Shown piece by piece: positions 17,781-26,144 of a DNA stretch of 64,000 nucleotides. The DNA comes from Pedobacter sp. W3I1 (GTDB taxonomy: Bacteria > Bacteroidota > Bacteroidia > Sphingobacteriales > Sphingobacteriaceae): positions 4,588,001 to 4,652,000 of the forward strand of contig NZ_JAUSXN010000001.1 of assembly GCF_030816015.1 (NCBI RefSeq). Direction: 5' to 3'. Every line of letters starts with the position of its first letter. Positions within the stretch are counted from its first letter, which is position 1. Position numbers and translations under genes: made by a program. The notes under the pieces were generated by a model that saw only the letters and a list, made by a program, of their open reading frames with translations, did not search any database and was not told the DNA's origin.

Positions 17781-18167
17781 TCACCTCACAGCCCTGGTCG
17801 CCTTATCAAAAGACAGCACCAGATTCTTCTGATCGATATCCTTTAAGGAAACCTCATGAACACCACTTCCCAGACCTGCAGTAAAATAAACATCAGCCTT
17901 AACCGTAGCCCCTTTCTCAAGCCCTTCCTCGAACAGGGCAATCCCGAACAGCGTACTGTCCACCTTTGATGAAAAGGTTATACTCACTGTACCCAGATCA
18001 TACTTTCCGTTATTCTTCAGGGTAACAGCCCCTTGCTTATAAGTATAGCTCACCCCTTTTAGGGTTTCCAGATAAGTTTTATTCTTACTGGTAATCGCCT
18101 GATAAGTCTGCGCATAACCTGTAAACCCAGCTATTGACAGCAGTAAAACTAAAATGATTTTCTTCAT
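17781..18167 (-). CDS. Small exported hypothetical protein
   Basis: About 128 residues with a clear signal peptide (MKKIILVLLLSIAGFTGYAQ), so it is periplasmic or secreted. The start at 18167 places the Lys-Lys directly before the hydrophobic core; an ATG two codons earlier is also possible. The mature part is a single beta-rich domain (VTLKNNGKYDLGTVSITFSS). It lies 25 nt downstream of the SYLF-domain gene on the same strand and may share its transcript. No family recognised. Confidence 0.65.
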   Translation of the reverse strand: MKKIILVLLLSIAGFTGYAQTYQAITSKNKTYLETLKGVSYTYKQGAVTLKNNGKYDLGTVSITFSSKVDSTLFGIALFEEGLEKGATVKADVYFTAGLGSGVHEVSLKDIDQKNLVLSFDKATRAVR

Positions 18168-18192
18168 GATCATAAGTATAACAATAATTCAT

Positions 18193-18876
18193 TTACTTCA
18201 TTTTGGTAATCGCAGCTTTAAGATCTCCTATAGCATCATCAGGATCCCCTTCAGAAGCAAAGATCTCTGCCACATCCATGTCTTTACCATATACCACAGC
18301 GTTTGCAGCTGCATCAATCTCCAGCGAAGCACCATTTACAGAAAGCCCAGCAAAAAGCCCCTTGCTTCGGGAATACGAATACACCTCGGCATCGAGTTTG
18401 TAATCGGTATTCACAGCAGAACTCCGTCCCACAGGCCCAGCAGCGACAGAAAGATCACCCCCAAGGGTAAAGCTGCTTTTTTTGATCGCAGTGAGACTAT
18501 TGGCATGGGTAAAAACAAGCACAAGTTCAGTCGACTGTACACCCGCCTGAAGACCAACACTTCCACCGGTAATGGTTACAAATACAGGATTGCTCCATGA
18601 GCCGTCTGCCCTTTTCACCATGGCAATACCCCTGCCGCGTTTCCCTCCGATAATAAAGCCTCCATTGATCAGCTTTGGGACAATAACAATTCCCTGGGTA
18701 AGCTCAAGCAGTCTTGAGGGAATGGATTCTTTCATTTTCCCGAAACCGGAAAGCACCTGCGCCGAAGACTGTATTCTTTTTTGCTCCTTGTTCTGCGCAA
18801 GAGCTGATGAAGGAAGTAATAATGCTGCGCAGCAAAGCACAGCGAGGTTGATCTTGATCAATTTGATTGTGTTCAT
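18193..18876 (-). CDS. SYLF (Ysc84-like) domain exported protein
   Basis: The 227-residue protein has a signal peptide ending near ALAQ. A single SYLF/DUF500 domain follows, recognised from the conserved order GIVIVPKLINGGFIIGGKRGRG, WSNPVFVTITGGSVGLQAG, LVLVFTH, the SFTLGGDLSVAAGPVGR block, and YSYSRSKGLFAGLSVNGASL near the C-terminus. SYLF domains bind phosphoinositides in eukaryotes and are exported or membrane-associated in bacteria, where their role is poorly known. It is followed by a small exported protein on the same strand. Confidence 0.88.
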   Translation of the reverse strand: MNTIKLIKINLAVLCCAALLLPSSALAQNKEQKRIQSSAQVLSGFGKMKESIPSRLLELTQGIVIVPKLINGGFIIGGKRGRGIAMVKRADGSWSNPVFVTITGGSVGLQAGVQSTELVLVFTHANSLTAIKKSSFTLGGDLSVAAGPVGRSSAVNTDYKLDAEVYSYSRSKGLFAGLSVNGASLEIDAAANAVVYGKDMDVAEIFASEGDPDDAIGDLKAAITKMK

Positions 18877-19256
18877 ATATATCGAAAAAAATAACCGGTG
18901 TCACTCTGGCAGATCTACTCTTACAAACGGCCCGGGACTGCAATATTATACGTTTTATTTCTTTTCTCCGGCCGGTCCACAGGTAAATTACCTTTCTGTG
19001 AGAAATCCCATTTGGTACAATAAAAATTCAATAATATTATGGATATAACGGTTTAACGGTGATCAGGGCTGTATGCTAATTACCCCCTATTATCTCCTGA
19101 TAACCTTATCCTAAATGTGGCCGGGTGGACAGACCACATGCATTTGCACTATCGATTGTAAGAGAAGAAATATTTAATCCCACTGGCTGTCTTCTAGTTA
19201 AAAATTATCTGTAGCATTTACCTACCGCCTATCGTTTGTGTTTAAAAATACCATAT
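18877..19256. other. Intergenic region between divergent exported-protein genes
   Basis: About 380 bases with no credible gene. Promoters for the SYLF gene (minus) and the lipoprotein gene at 19257 (plus) should lie here, but I cannot fix either to a consensus. Confidence 0.4.
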
Positions 19257-19751
19257 ATGCTAAAACTAAAATTTATTATTCCCGCAGTATTGATCGTGTT
19301 TGCAGGTTGCAGCCCAAAGGTGCAGAATGCATCTTCAAACAGTTCCTCAAAAAACCAGGGAGATTCACTTTACCTGATCTTTGGCATAAAGGATATCATA
19401 AAGACAGGAGAAAAGGTCAGCTTAAAATTTGCCGTCCATAATGATCAGTCAACAGAAAAGTCCTTTTGCAAATGGCACACACCCTTTGAACCCCTGATGA
19501 GCAAATACCTTGATATCAAAGATGAGAATGGAAATGAGGTTCCCTATAAAGGTCCTATGGCAAAGCGGATCATGCCGCCTCCCGCTGACAGCTACCTTGT
19601 TGTTAAACCAAAAGAGATACTTTCATCGGAAGTCGACCTGTTAAAAGCTTATCAGCTGGAAGCCGAAAAAAAATACACCGTTTCTTATAACTCCAGCGGC
19701 ATAAGCGGAATAAAAGCTACCAATATAGTAACCTTCAGGTACACCAACTAA
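19257..19751 (+). CDS. Lipoprotein with the domain found in front of M35-type (aspzincin) proteases
   Basis: The start is the ATG at 19257 (MLKLKFIIPAVLIVFAGC), giving a lipobox FAGC and a 164-residue lipoprotein; the upstream TTG frame has no signal. The mature domain is a beta-sandwich with the pattern WHTPFEPLMSKYLDI, VPYKGPMAKRIMPPPADSYL and ILSSEVDLLKAYQLE, which closely follows the non-catalytic N-terminal domain of deuterolysin-like M35 proteases (WNTPLEG, YxGPxxKR, VDLSxAYD). There is no HExxH metal site here, so it is a stand-alone version that may act in protein binding or inhibition. Family match is from memory of that pattern. Confidence 0.7.
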   Translation: MLKLKFIIPAVLIVFAGCSPKVQNASSNSSSKNQGDSLYLIFGIKDIIKTGEKVSLKFAVHNDQSTEKSFCKWHTPFEPLMSKYLDIKDENGNEVPYKGPMAKRIMPPPADSYLVVKPKEILSSEVDLLKAYQLEAEKKYTVSYNSSGISGIKATNIVTFRYTN

Positions 19752-19830
19752 CCTTAGACGCAGTAATTCCGGGAGATAGAAGTTTTAAGTAATGCTCAAC
19801 CTATCAGATCTTAGAAATACCGATTACTCC

Positions 19831-19920
19831 GCAACAGGGATAGCAGCGGATACCGGCCCGTGCTTAAGGCCTGCAGGTGTATGAGCGGATAGCCCGGCAG
19901 TTGCCCAGACAATATAAAGG
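19831..19920 (+). repeat. Candidate structured element, copy 1
   Basis: About 90 bases share roughly three quarters of positions with 21119-21209, including the cores GGGATAGCAGCGGATA and GTATGAGCGGAT-GCCC. The ends can pair (GGGATAGC with a GC-TTGCCC strand), suggesting a structured RNA or a REP-like element. It resembles abundant flavobacterial-type structured repeats (such as Flavo-1), which I cannot confirm. Orientation is arbitrary. Confidence 0.55.
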
Positions 19921-20010
19921 CTAAATCAAAATTAAATCAACCGCGCATAAACAAAAAATATCTACAGTTGTCCGGGTCTCCCGGCATATATGATGAATAT
20001 AACAGTATGC

Positions 20011-20044
20011 AAAAAAAAGCCACTGATCAATACCAGTGGCTTTA
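20011..20044 (-). terminator. Rho-independent terminator of the histone H1-like gene
   Basis: On the minus strand a 10-bp perfect stem (AAAGCCACTG / CAGTGGCTTT) with an 8-nt loop is followed by a run of eight T. It lies about 20 nt after the stop at 20066. A near-identical hairpin occurs at 21221-21249. Confidence 0.85.
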
Positions 20045-20065
20045 TTTCCCAAAACAGTTTCCTGT

Positions 20066-20245
20066 TTATTTTGCGCTGTTCTTTTTCTCGGTAACCTCAG
20101 CCCTGATCTCCTGAGCAAGGTTTTTTAAATCCTGCATGGCTTTACGTACACGTGTACCGGCTGCACCGTTTCCACCATCATAAAATTTTGCTACATCAGC
20201 TTCAACTGAAGCGATCACTTCCTGTACCTGTTTGAATTTGTCCAT
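20066..20245 (-). CDS. Histone H1-like small DNA-binding protein (Hc1-type)
   Basis: A 59-residue protein starting MDKFKQVQEVIASVEADVAK. The central part FYDGGNGAAGTRVRKAMQDL and the following LKNLAQEIRAEVTEKK make it a clear match to the small histone H1-like proteins conserved in Bacteroidota. These are thought to compact the nucleoid. It has its own promoter (20316-20345) and terminator (20011-20044), so it is a single-gene unit. Its length of under 60 residues makes it easy to miss. Family assignment is from memory of the conserved GNxAAGTRVRKAMQDLK motif and is strong. Confidence 0.88.
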   Translation of the reverse strand: MDKFKQVQEVIASVEADVAKFYDGGNGAAGTRVRKAMQDLKNLAQEIRAEVTEKKNSAK

Positions 20246-20315
20246 AATTGTTTTTTTTAAGGGCCCAAGGCCACTCGTATTAATAATTTTGTTTTAGGAA
20301 ACCGTATTCCAGCCC

Positions 20316-20345
20316 CAAAACTAAACATTTCAGGGAGAAAGCAAA
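20316..20345 (-). promoter_or_regulatory. Bacteroidota-type promoter of the histone H1-like gene
   Basis: On the minus strand a -33 TTTG (20345-20342) and a -7 TAGTTTTG (20323-20316), spaced by 18 nt, match the TTTG/TAnnTTTG consensus of the main Bacteroidota sigma factor exactly. Transcription would start near 20310, giving a leader of about 65 nt. Confidence 0.65.
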
Positions 20346-20350
20346 AAGAA

Positions 20351-20680
20351 CTATTGGAAATCCGGATGCCCGGCGTCACTGCTTACTCCTATTGCATTTG
20401 TCCTCCAGAGGATAAAGCCCAATCTGCCGCAGCATTCTGCCACGAAATATTCTATATCGGCAGGAACGTCATTCACGATCCGGAAGCGGATTTTGTATTT
20501 CGGGTTATAACTAATGTAGACCACCAGGTCATCGTCTGAAAATCCCCTGCCTGACAAAGGCTTAAAATGCACCTCCTGAAGTTCCTTCGCCGTACGGACC
20601 AAACGGTCATTCATTACTTTGGCCAATGCTTTTTCGGGCTTAAAATCTGTCTCTAAAATCGCCAGTACGGTTACGGTCAT
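20351..20680 (-). CDS. Conserved-looking hypothetical protein
   Basis: About 109 residues from the ATG at 20680 (a GTG one codon earlier is possible). The sequence alternates helices (KALAKVMNDRLVRTAKELQE) and strands (DDLVVYISYNPKYKIRFRIVND) and ends with a Cys-Cys pair (YFVAECCGRLG). There is no signal peptide or membrane segment. It sits just upstream of the histone-like gene on the same strand, but that gene has its own promoter. No family recognised. Confidence 0.55.
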   Translation of the reverse strand: MTVTVLAILETDFKPEKALAKVMNDRLVRTAKELQEVHFKPLSGRGFSDDDLVVYISYNPKYKIRFRIVNDVPADIEYFVAECCGRLGFILWRTNAIGVSSDAGHPDFQ

Positions 20681-21118
20681 CACGCAAAAATATACCGAAA
20701 AGTGAAATTATCAAGTCCTAGAATATAAGCATCTGAAAATGAGTGACAATATTTTACATTGGAATGTGCCTTTTGATTCCTTATCGCTTTTTTACCAGAT
20801 GAGACAAGCTATTACTATCTCAACTGCTCCATAACAGTAGACAAAAACACCTTACATTGAAGCATAATTTCTATATTAGAAAAACAAAAAACGATACTGT
20901 GTTTAATCTCTTTAAGAAAAAAACAGCAACATTCAGCAGGAATGGCAAATAAAGGGCGCCAAATATGCCAGCGCCGTAATTTTGTATTTTAAATAGCTTA
21001 AATAAGCAAGAATTATGGTTCTTTCCCGTTTTCTCTGAAATATGCAGGTGGCCACCAATTCGATTAGCAGATGATTGTAGGTAATGAAAATTATATCAGC
21101 TTATTGAAATACTGTTTT
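20681..21118. other. AT-rich intergenic region
   Basis: About 440 bases with no credible coding frame. The only structure I see is a short GC-rich palindrome near 20957-20979 (GGCGCC...GGCGCC-like arms). Confidence 0.4.
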
Positions 21119-21209
21119 CGCAACGGGGATAGCAGCGGATATCTGCCCTGTGCCTAAAGCCAGAGGCGTATGAGCGGATTGCCCAGCTATTGCCCGAATG
21201 GCAAAGGAA
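21119..21209 (+). repeat. Candidate structured element, copy 2
   Basis: Second copy of the element at 19831-19920, same orientation. The terminal helix is better here: GGGGATAGC pairs with GCTATTGCCC around a one-base bulge. An inner hairpin GCCT/AGGC encloses AAAGCCAG. The changes between copies partly keep pairing, which hints at selection on structure. Confidence 0.55.
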
Positions 21210-21220
21210 TATCATAAACA

Positions 21221-21249
21221 TAAAAAAAGCCACTGATCTATACCAGTGG
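21221..21249 (-). terminator. Terminator of the AraC gene, near copy of 20011-20044
   Basis: On the minus strand CCACTG / CAGTGG with an 8-nt loop is followed by GC and seven T. It differs from the hairpin at 20011-20044 by only a few bases and lies directly after the AraC stop at 21252. Confidence 0.75.
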
Positions 21250-21251
21250 TC

Positions 21252-22070
21252 CTAACTTGTACCTGGTTTTTTTATGCGCAAAGCTGAGGGATTTTCACCA
21301 AAGTGCTTTTTAAATGCATGAGAAAAATGTGCGAGGGTCTCAAACCCAACCTCAATATAAATATCATTGGGCCTTCTGCCTCTTTTAGAAATAAGGTAAT
21401 AGGCTTCCTGCAGACGCCTGGTTTTTATCCAGCGATGAGGCGACATATGGAATTTTTTTTCAAAATCACGTTTAAAAGTGGCTAGGCTCCTTCCGGTTAG
21501 ATATGCTAACTGGGATATGGCAATATTGAATTTGAAGTTCTGGTTCATAAAGGCTTCCAGATCGATTTTTCCAGGGTCGGCATAATCAAAAAGAACATTA
21601 GCTAAATCAGGGTAATTCTTCAACAGAAGTAATACCGCTTCCTGTTTCTTCAAATTAATTAACGCTTCAGGAATAGTCTCATCAAACCATACAGATAGGG
21701 AGTGAAGAAAATTAGTTAATAGACTGTCAGTGGGAACAGGGAAGATGGCTTTGACAACCTGGTTCCCTTCCCTGCGTTCGCTCTTTCTACCTACATTGTA
21801 TTCCATTAAAAAATCCCTATCCAGAACAAAGGAGATAGATTTATATGGCAAGCCATTCGAAGGATATTTTAGAAATTTCCCGAGTGTGTTCCTTTTATAA
21901 AGAAACAATTCTCCCGCTTTAAAAGTATGGTAAGTTGACCCATCAAAAGTTTCAATTTCCCTGGAAAGAACATAACATAGCAAATGCTCCTTGAAGAACG
22001 GCTCACCTACCCTGCTTTTAGCGGAGAAGCAGGAAAAAATGACACCAGACAAATCTTTTCTTTTAATCAT
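21252..22070 (-). CDS. AraC-family transcriptional regulator
   Basis: A 272-residue regulator. The N-terminal half is an AraC-type ligand domain (FKEHLLCYVLSREIETFDG, FKAGELFLYKRNTLGKF). The C-terminal part holds two helix-turn-helix units (FNIAISQLAYLTGRSLATFKRDF and RPNDIYIEVGFETLAHFSHAFKKHFG) with the family end GENPSALR. It lies 81 nt downstream of a broken aldehyde dehydrogenase on the same strand and may once have been its regulator. It ends at the hairpin at 21221-21249. Inducer unknown. Confidence 0.88.
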   Translation of the reverse strand: MIKRKDLSGVIFSCFSAKSRVGEPFFKEHLLCYVLSREIETFDGSTYHTFKAGELFLYKRNTLGKFLKYPSNGLPYKSISFVLDRDFLMEYNVGRKSERREGNQVVKAIFPVPTDSLLTNFLHSLSVWFDETIPEALINLKKQEAVLLLLKNYPDLANVLFDYADPGKIDLEAFMNQNFKFNIAISQLAYLTGRSLATFKRDFEKKFHMSPHRWIKTRRLQEAYYLISKRGRRPNDIYIEVGFETLAHFSHAFKKHFGENPSALRIKKPGTS

Positions 22071-22151
22071 AAACCGATAGGTAATATCATCAGGTTAGAA
22101 CTATAGTGATACTTAATCGTATCATCACCATAATCTCCAAAGATAACAAGA

Positions 22152-23583
22152 TTACCGTCCATATATAGACTGGGTCTGAAGATATTCTTCGAAACCATAC
22201 CTACCAAATTCCCTGCCTATACCTGATTGCTTAAAACCTCCTGCAGGCACACCTGGGTAGTCAAAAACATTGGCAAACTCGTTGATCATTACTCCGCCTG
22301 TTTCTAATCTTTCTGCTACAGATTTAGCCCTCTCCACATTAGCTGAGCTGATCCAGCCAAAAAGCCCATAGATGGAATCGTTAGCAATCTCAATTGCCTC
22401 TTCTTCTGTTTTATATGTGACAACAGAAAGCACCGGCCCAAAGATTTCTTCCTGTGCAATTGTCATACTATTCTTTACATTGATGAAGACCGTTGGTTTA
22501 ACGAAGTAGCCGTTTTCCAAACCTTCCGGCGGCCCTTCTCCACCTATCAGAAGGTCAGCGCCCTCTTCAATACCTTTTTTGATATAATTCTGCACGCGGT
22601 TGTACTGCTTTTCTGTTACCACTGCAGCGACAAAGGTATCCGGGTGATTAGCCGGACCTACTTTGATTTGCGACACTGCTTCCTTAAGGGCCCCATAAAT
22701 TTCGTCTGCCCGACTTTCGGGAATTAATAATCGGGTTCCCGCAATACAGGCCTGTCCACTGTTCTGGAATGCAGCCCTTAAGGCGAACGGTATTGCTTTA
22801 TTCAGGTCTACATCGTCTAAGAAAATGTGGGCCGATTTCCCGCCAAGCTCCAGGGTAACTCGTTTCATCGTTTCAGCACCATTCTTCATGATCGTTTTTC
22901 CAACTGCTGTTGAACCTGTAAATGAAACCTTGGCAACATCAGGATGTGTGGTAAGCTCATTCCCCACCACAGTGCCGAGACCGTTCACAAATATTGATGA
23001 CTCCGGCAGGCAATTTAGCTGCATCAATACATTCCATAAAAACCTGAGTTTGTAATCCGCTTAGTTCACTTGGTTTAATCACCACTGTACAACCGGCAGC
23101 AATGGCAGGCGCAATCTTAATGGACATCCCAAAAATATCTTGATTCCAGGGCGTAATTAAAGCAGCAACACCTAAGGGCTTTTGTGTTACGGTTGCCCCA
23201 CTAAAATCTTTGAAAAATTCTATCTCTCCAAGCAAGGATTTTGCAGCGAGATATGCGTTGGCAGCGCCTTGAACTGAAAACTTCGCAACGCCAATTGGTC
23301 GACCGCCATATTCTTCCATCATTACCTCCAGGTGCTCCTCCATCCGCGCAAGTATGGCATCACTTAGCCTTTGCAGGTACATGCTCCGCTCTTCAATTGA
23401 AGTCTTCGACCAGCTTTTAAATGCTTCTTTAGCTGCCTTAATGGCGTCTCTTGCATCTTCTTCGTTTCCGAGAGTTAACTGACCAATCACCATCTTATTT
23501 GATGGATTTATTAGGTCAAGTAATTCTTTTCCTTTTGATTGAACAAATTGTCCGTTGATATAATGATGATTGATCGTTTTCAT
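22152..23583 (-). pseudogene. NAD(P)-dependent aldehyde dehydrogenase, frameshifted
   Basis: Two overlapping frames together make a full aldehyde dehydrogenase. The first (ATG at 23583, MKTINHHYING) covers the N-terminal cofactor domain up to LPAGVINI. The second resumes at VNGLGTVVGNE and contains the general-base glutamate (TLELGGKS), the nucleophile cysteine (SGQACIAGTR) and EIFGPV. The break is one extra T in an ATTTG run at 22989-22991, where family members read INxVNG. All catalytic residues survive, so the loss is recent or a sequencing error. The family oxidises aldehydes to acids. An AraC gene follows at 81 nt. Confidence 0.88.
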
Positions 23584-23753
23584 GACTTCTGACTGTTTGA
23601 ATTTCATATCAAAATTAAAACAGTACAGGCGTAAATACTTTCCGTAAAGGCTCAAATTAGTTTCTCAAAAAGCTCAGTCCTGACTAAGCGGTAAGTTGAA
23701 GTGATAATATTCCATTAAATCTGATAATTGATCCAAGTCGATCTCCATTAAAT

Positions 23754-23963
23754 TTGCTTATTAATATCAGCAAGAAATCAATAAAGAGGATTCAAACGGT
23801 TCTTACTACCGGATGCTCTACCGGTTTGGAAAGGCAACAGCTTTCTTATCTGGGAGTCGCGGATAGAATTATTGCTACCCTGCAAAACACACAAGCTGGC
23901 AAAGACTTTGGAAAGCTCGACAGAGTTTTAGTTACCCCTTTAAATGTGCAGGACCTAGGATGA
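23754..23963 (+). pseudogene. Fragment of a short-chain dehydrogenase (N-terminus only)
   Basis: A 69-codon frame looks like the first Rossmann unit of an SDR: VLTTGCSTGLERQQLSYLG matches the TGxxxGxG cofactor loop with its last glycine lost, then VADRIIATLQNTQ and LDRVLVTPLNVQD match the NADP-specificity strand and the LDVTD motif. It stops before the NNAG and YxxxK motifs and runs into the end of the convergent AraC gene. It is best read as a truncated remnant, perhaps of the same gene type as the intact SDR at 25041. Confidence 0.7.
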
Positions 23964-24905
23964 ATAACGAACGTCGCTTCTCAACTCTATCGGTGTCATT
24001 GATGTCAGTTTTTTAAAGAAAGTAGAAAAATGAGATGGTTGTTCGAAACCCAGGCTGAAGGCAATCTCAGCAATGTTCCAATCCGTTTGTTTAAGTAAAA
24101 TCTTTGCCTCCTGGGCGATTCTTCCAAAGATATGCTGGGTAGTTGTTTTCCCCGTGCTTTCCTTGAGCAATTTATTTAGATGATTGGCATGAATAGAAAG
24201 GCGGTCCGCAAAGTCTTGTGCTGACCTTAAACTAAGACGCTGATTCTGTGAATCGATTGGGAACTGCCTTTCCAGTAGCTCTATAAATAATGATGATACT
24301 CTAGCAGCGGCATCATGAGCATGATTGTAAGTGGTTATAGGCTGCAGTTTTTGACCGAAATGAATCAATTCCAACAAGTAGTTTCTTATGAGGTCATACT
24401 TATACAGGTAATTAGATTCTATTTCTTCTAGAATTTTTTGGAATATATCACTCAATTGCGTGGACTGCAGTTCGGTCAAATCAAAGACTGGATATCCCCC
24501 CGGTTTGAAGAGTGGAAGATCGTCGAGCACAACACCGCTCTTGCTCTGCAGTAAAAATTCTTTAGTGAAAATGCAGAAGAAACCGTTCTGATCCTCATCA
24601 AGTGGCACCCAATGATATGGGATTCTTGGCGTTGCAAATACTAAAGCATGTGCATCAATCATAGCTACCTTATCTGCATATTCCAAGCGGTTCCTTCCTG
24701 TCACCAGGCTTACTTTATAGTAACCCCGCCGGTTATACGGCATCTGACTAGGGTTATCTTTAAACCTAGTAACGAACTCCCCAAGATTAAAAATGTTGAA
24801 GTGGCCAATTTCTCTGTTAATTCCCTTTGGAAGCAGAGCCTCGTTACTCTTATCCAAAACGGATGCTGCAGAGCGGTAAAAATGTTCAAGGCTTTCCTGT
24901 TTCAT
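23955..24905 (-). CDS. AraC-family transcriptional regulator
   Basis: A 316-residue regulator with an N-terminal AraC-binding-like domain (RRGYYKVSLVTGRNRLEYADK, FATPRIPYHWVPLDEDQNG). A C-terminal pair of helix-turn-helix units follows (AQDFADRLSIHANHLNKLLKE and NIAEIAFSLGFEQPSHFSTFFKK) with the SMTPIELR ending. It is divergent from an SDR gene at 25041 across 135 bp, the usual layout for a regulator controlling its neighbour oxidoreductase. The 3' end overlaps an SDR fragment by 9 nt. Ligand unknown. Confidence 0.9.
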   Translation of the reverse strand: MKQESLEHFYRSAASVLDKSNEALLPKGINREIGHFNIFNLGEFVTRFKDNPSQMPYNRRGYYKVSLVTGRNRLEYADKVAMIDAHALVFATPRIPYHWVPLDEDQNGFFCIFTKEFLLQSKSGVVLDDLPLFKPGGYPVFDLTELQSTQLSDIFQKILEEIESNYLYKYDLIRNYLLELIHFGQKLQPITTYNHAHDAAARVSSLFIELLERQFPIDSQNQRLSLRSAQDFADRLSIHANHLNKLLKESTGKTTTQHIFGRIAQEAKILLKQTDWNIAEIAFSLGFEQPSHFSTFFKKLTSMTPIELRSDVRYSS

Positions 24906-25040
24906 ATCTGGATTTGATAAGCAAATTTAAGAATTATATGGATATTACTGGAAATCGACTTGAATATGATAACCATTGGATTGATTATGATAACCTGTAC
25001 ATTGGAAAGGAAGGTAATTTTGTGCAATAAATAATTGATC

Positions 25041-25958
25041 ATGATAGAAGATAAAAGAAAACAACCAGAAAATCGAAAAGACGAGGCAGTATTGATTACA
25101 GGAGCAGCCACAGGCTTTGGAAGACTTACTATGGAAACCTTATTAAAGAGTGGATACAGGGCAACTGGCACCATGCGCGACATAAATGGACGAAACAGGG
25201 AACATGCATCTGCGCTGGAGAACCTAGGGGGGTATGTTGTCGAAATGGATGTAACGAGTGATTCCAGTACGCAAAATGGAATTAATGAAGCTATTACAAA
25301 AATGGGGAAGATAGATGTAGTGATCAATAACGCCGGCATAGGCGCGTTAGGCATTCAGGAATCTTTTACCTCGGAAGATTGGAAAGCGGTGTTTGATGTT
25401 AATGTATTCGGTGTTCAGCGGGTAAACCGCGCTGTATTGCCACATTTGAAATTACGCGGCAGTGGCCTTTTGCTCCAAATAGCAAGCTGCACCGGCAGAT
25501 TGTCCATCCCATTCCAAGGACCATACAGCCCTTCCAAATGGGCAGTGGAGGCTTTAGCTGAACTTTATCGAGTGGAATGCTCACAGCTGGGAATAGAATC
25601 TTGCATCATAGAACCTGGGGGATTTCCAACAGCGTTTTTAGAGCGTCTGATGAGACCTGGTGATCCCTCTCGTTTAGAATCGTATGGCGATGTCGCACAG
25701 CTTCCTGAAGGATTTTTTAACGGTTTCCAGAAAGCATTTGCAGCAAATCCTGCGCAAAACCCGCAATTAGTAGCAGATGCCGTGTTGAGTTTAATAGCGA
25801 TGCCGTATGGTAAGCGTCCGTTCAGGACCGTTGTAGATAAAATGGGGCTTGCTGAACACCTAATTCCATATAATGAGCACCTGGAAAAAATTACCCAAAG
25901 CATTTATTCCATATTTGGGATTGGGCATCTTCTGGAAGTTAAAACTACTCACCCTTAA
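25041..25958 (+). CDS. Short-chain dehydrogenase/reductase (SDR)
   Basis: I chose the ATG at 25041 (MIEDKRKQ) over a TTG two codons earlier, giving 305 residues. The classical SDR motifs are complete: TGAATGFG cofactor loop (about 20-27), VVINNAGIG, catalytic S149, and Y162 and K166 in YSPSK. The segment after the active site (IEPGGFPTAF) matches the PG motif. No signal peptide, so it is a cytosolic NAD(P)(H) oxidoreductase. It is divergent from an AraC gene that probably regulates it. Substrate unknown. Confidence 0.92.
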   Translation: MIEDKRKQPENRKDEAVLITGAATGFGRLTMETLLKSGYRATGTMRDINGRNREHASALENLGGYVVEMDVTSDSSTQNGINEAITKMGKIDVVINNAGIGALGIQESFTSEDWKAVFDVNVFGVQRVNRAVLPHLKLRGSGLLLQIASCTGRLSIPFQGPYSPSKWAVEALAELYRVECSQLGIESCIIEPGGFPTAFLERLMRPGDPSRLESYGDVAQLPEGFFNGFQKAFAANPAQNPQLVADAVLSLIAMPYGKRPFRTVVDKMGLAEHLIPYNEHLEKITQSIYSIFGIGHLLEVKTTHP

Positions 25959-25991
25959 CTCTACATCGATAGGATAAAGGGGTTGTAAATG

Positions 25992-26126
25992 CTATGGACG
26001 ATTAAGCATAATCAGTAGACAATGTTGGTTTTTCAAGAATTCCTCAAAGTATCTGATTGCTGAGGCATCCATAGCTTCCCAGGTATATCTGCACCGGTTC
26101 CCAGTAGTACAATTAATGATGCCCAT
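25992..26126 (-). CDS. Possible 44-residue protein after the TlpA gene
   Basis: A minus-strand frame of 44 codons (starts MGIINCTTGN) begins 18 nt after the stop at 26145. A GAAGG sequence lies very close to the ATG. It has no signal or known motif and could be chance; listed only because of its position in the operon. Confidence 0.2.
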   Translation of the reverse strand: MGIINCTTGNRCRYTWEAMDASAIRYFEEFLKNQHCLLIMLNRP

Positions 26127-26144
26127 TACCTTCTTTTTAATTCT

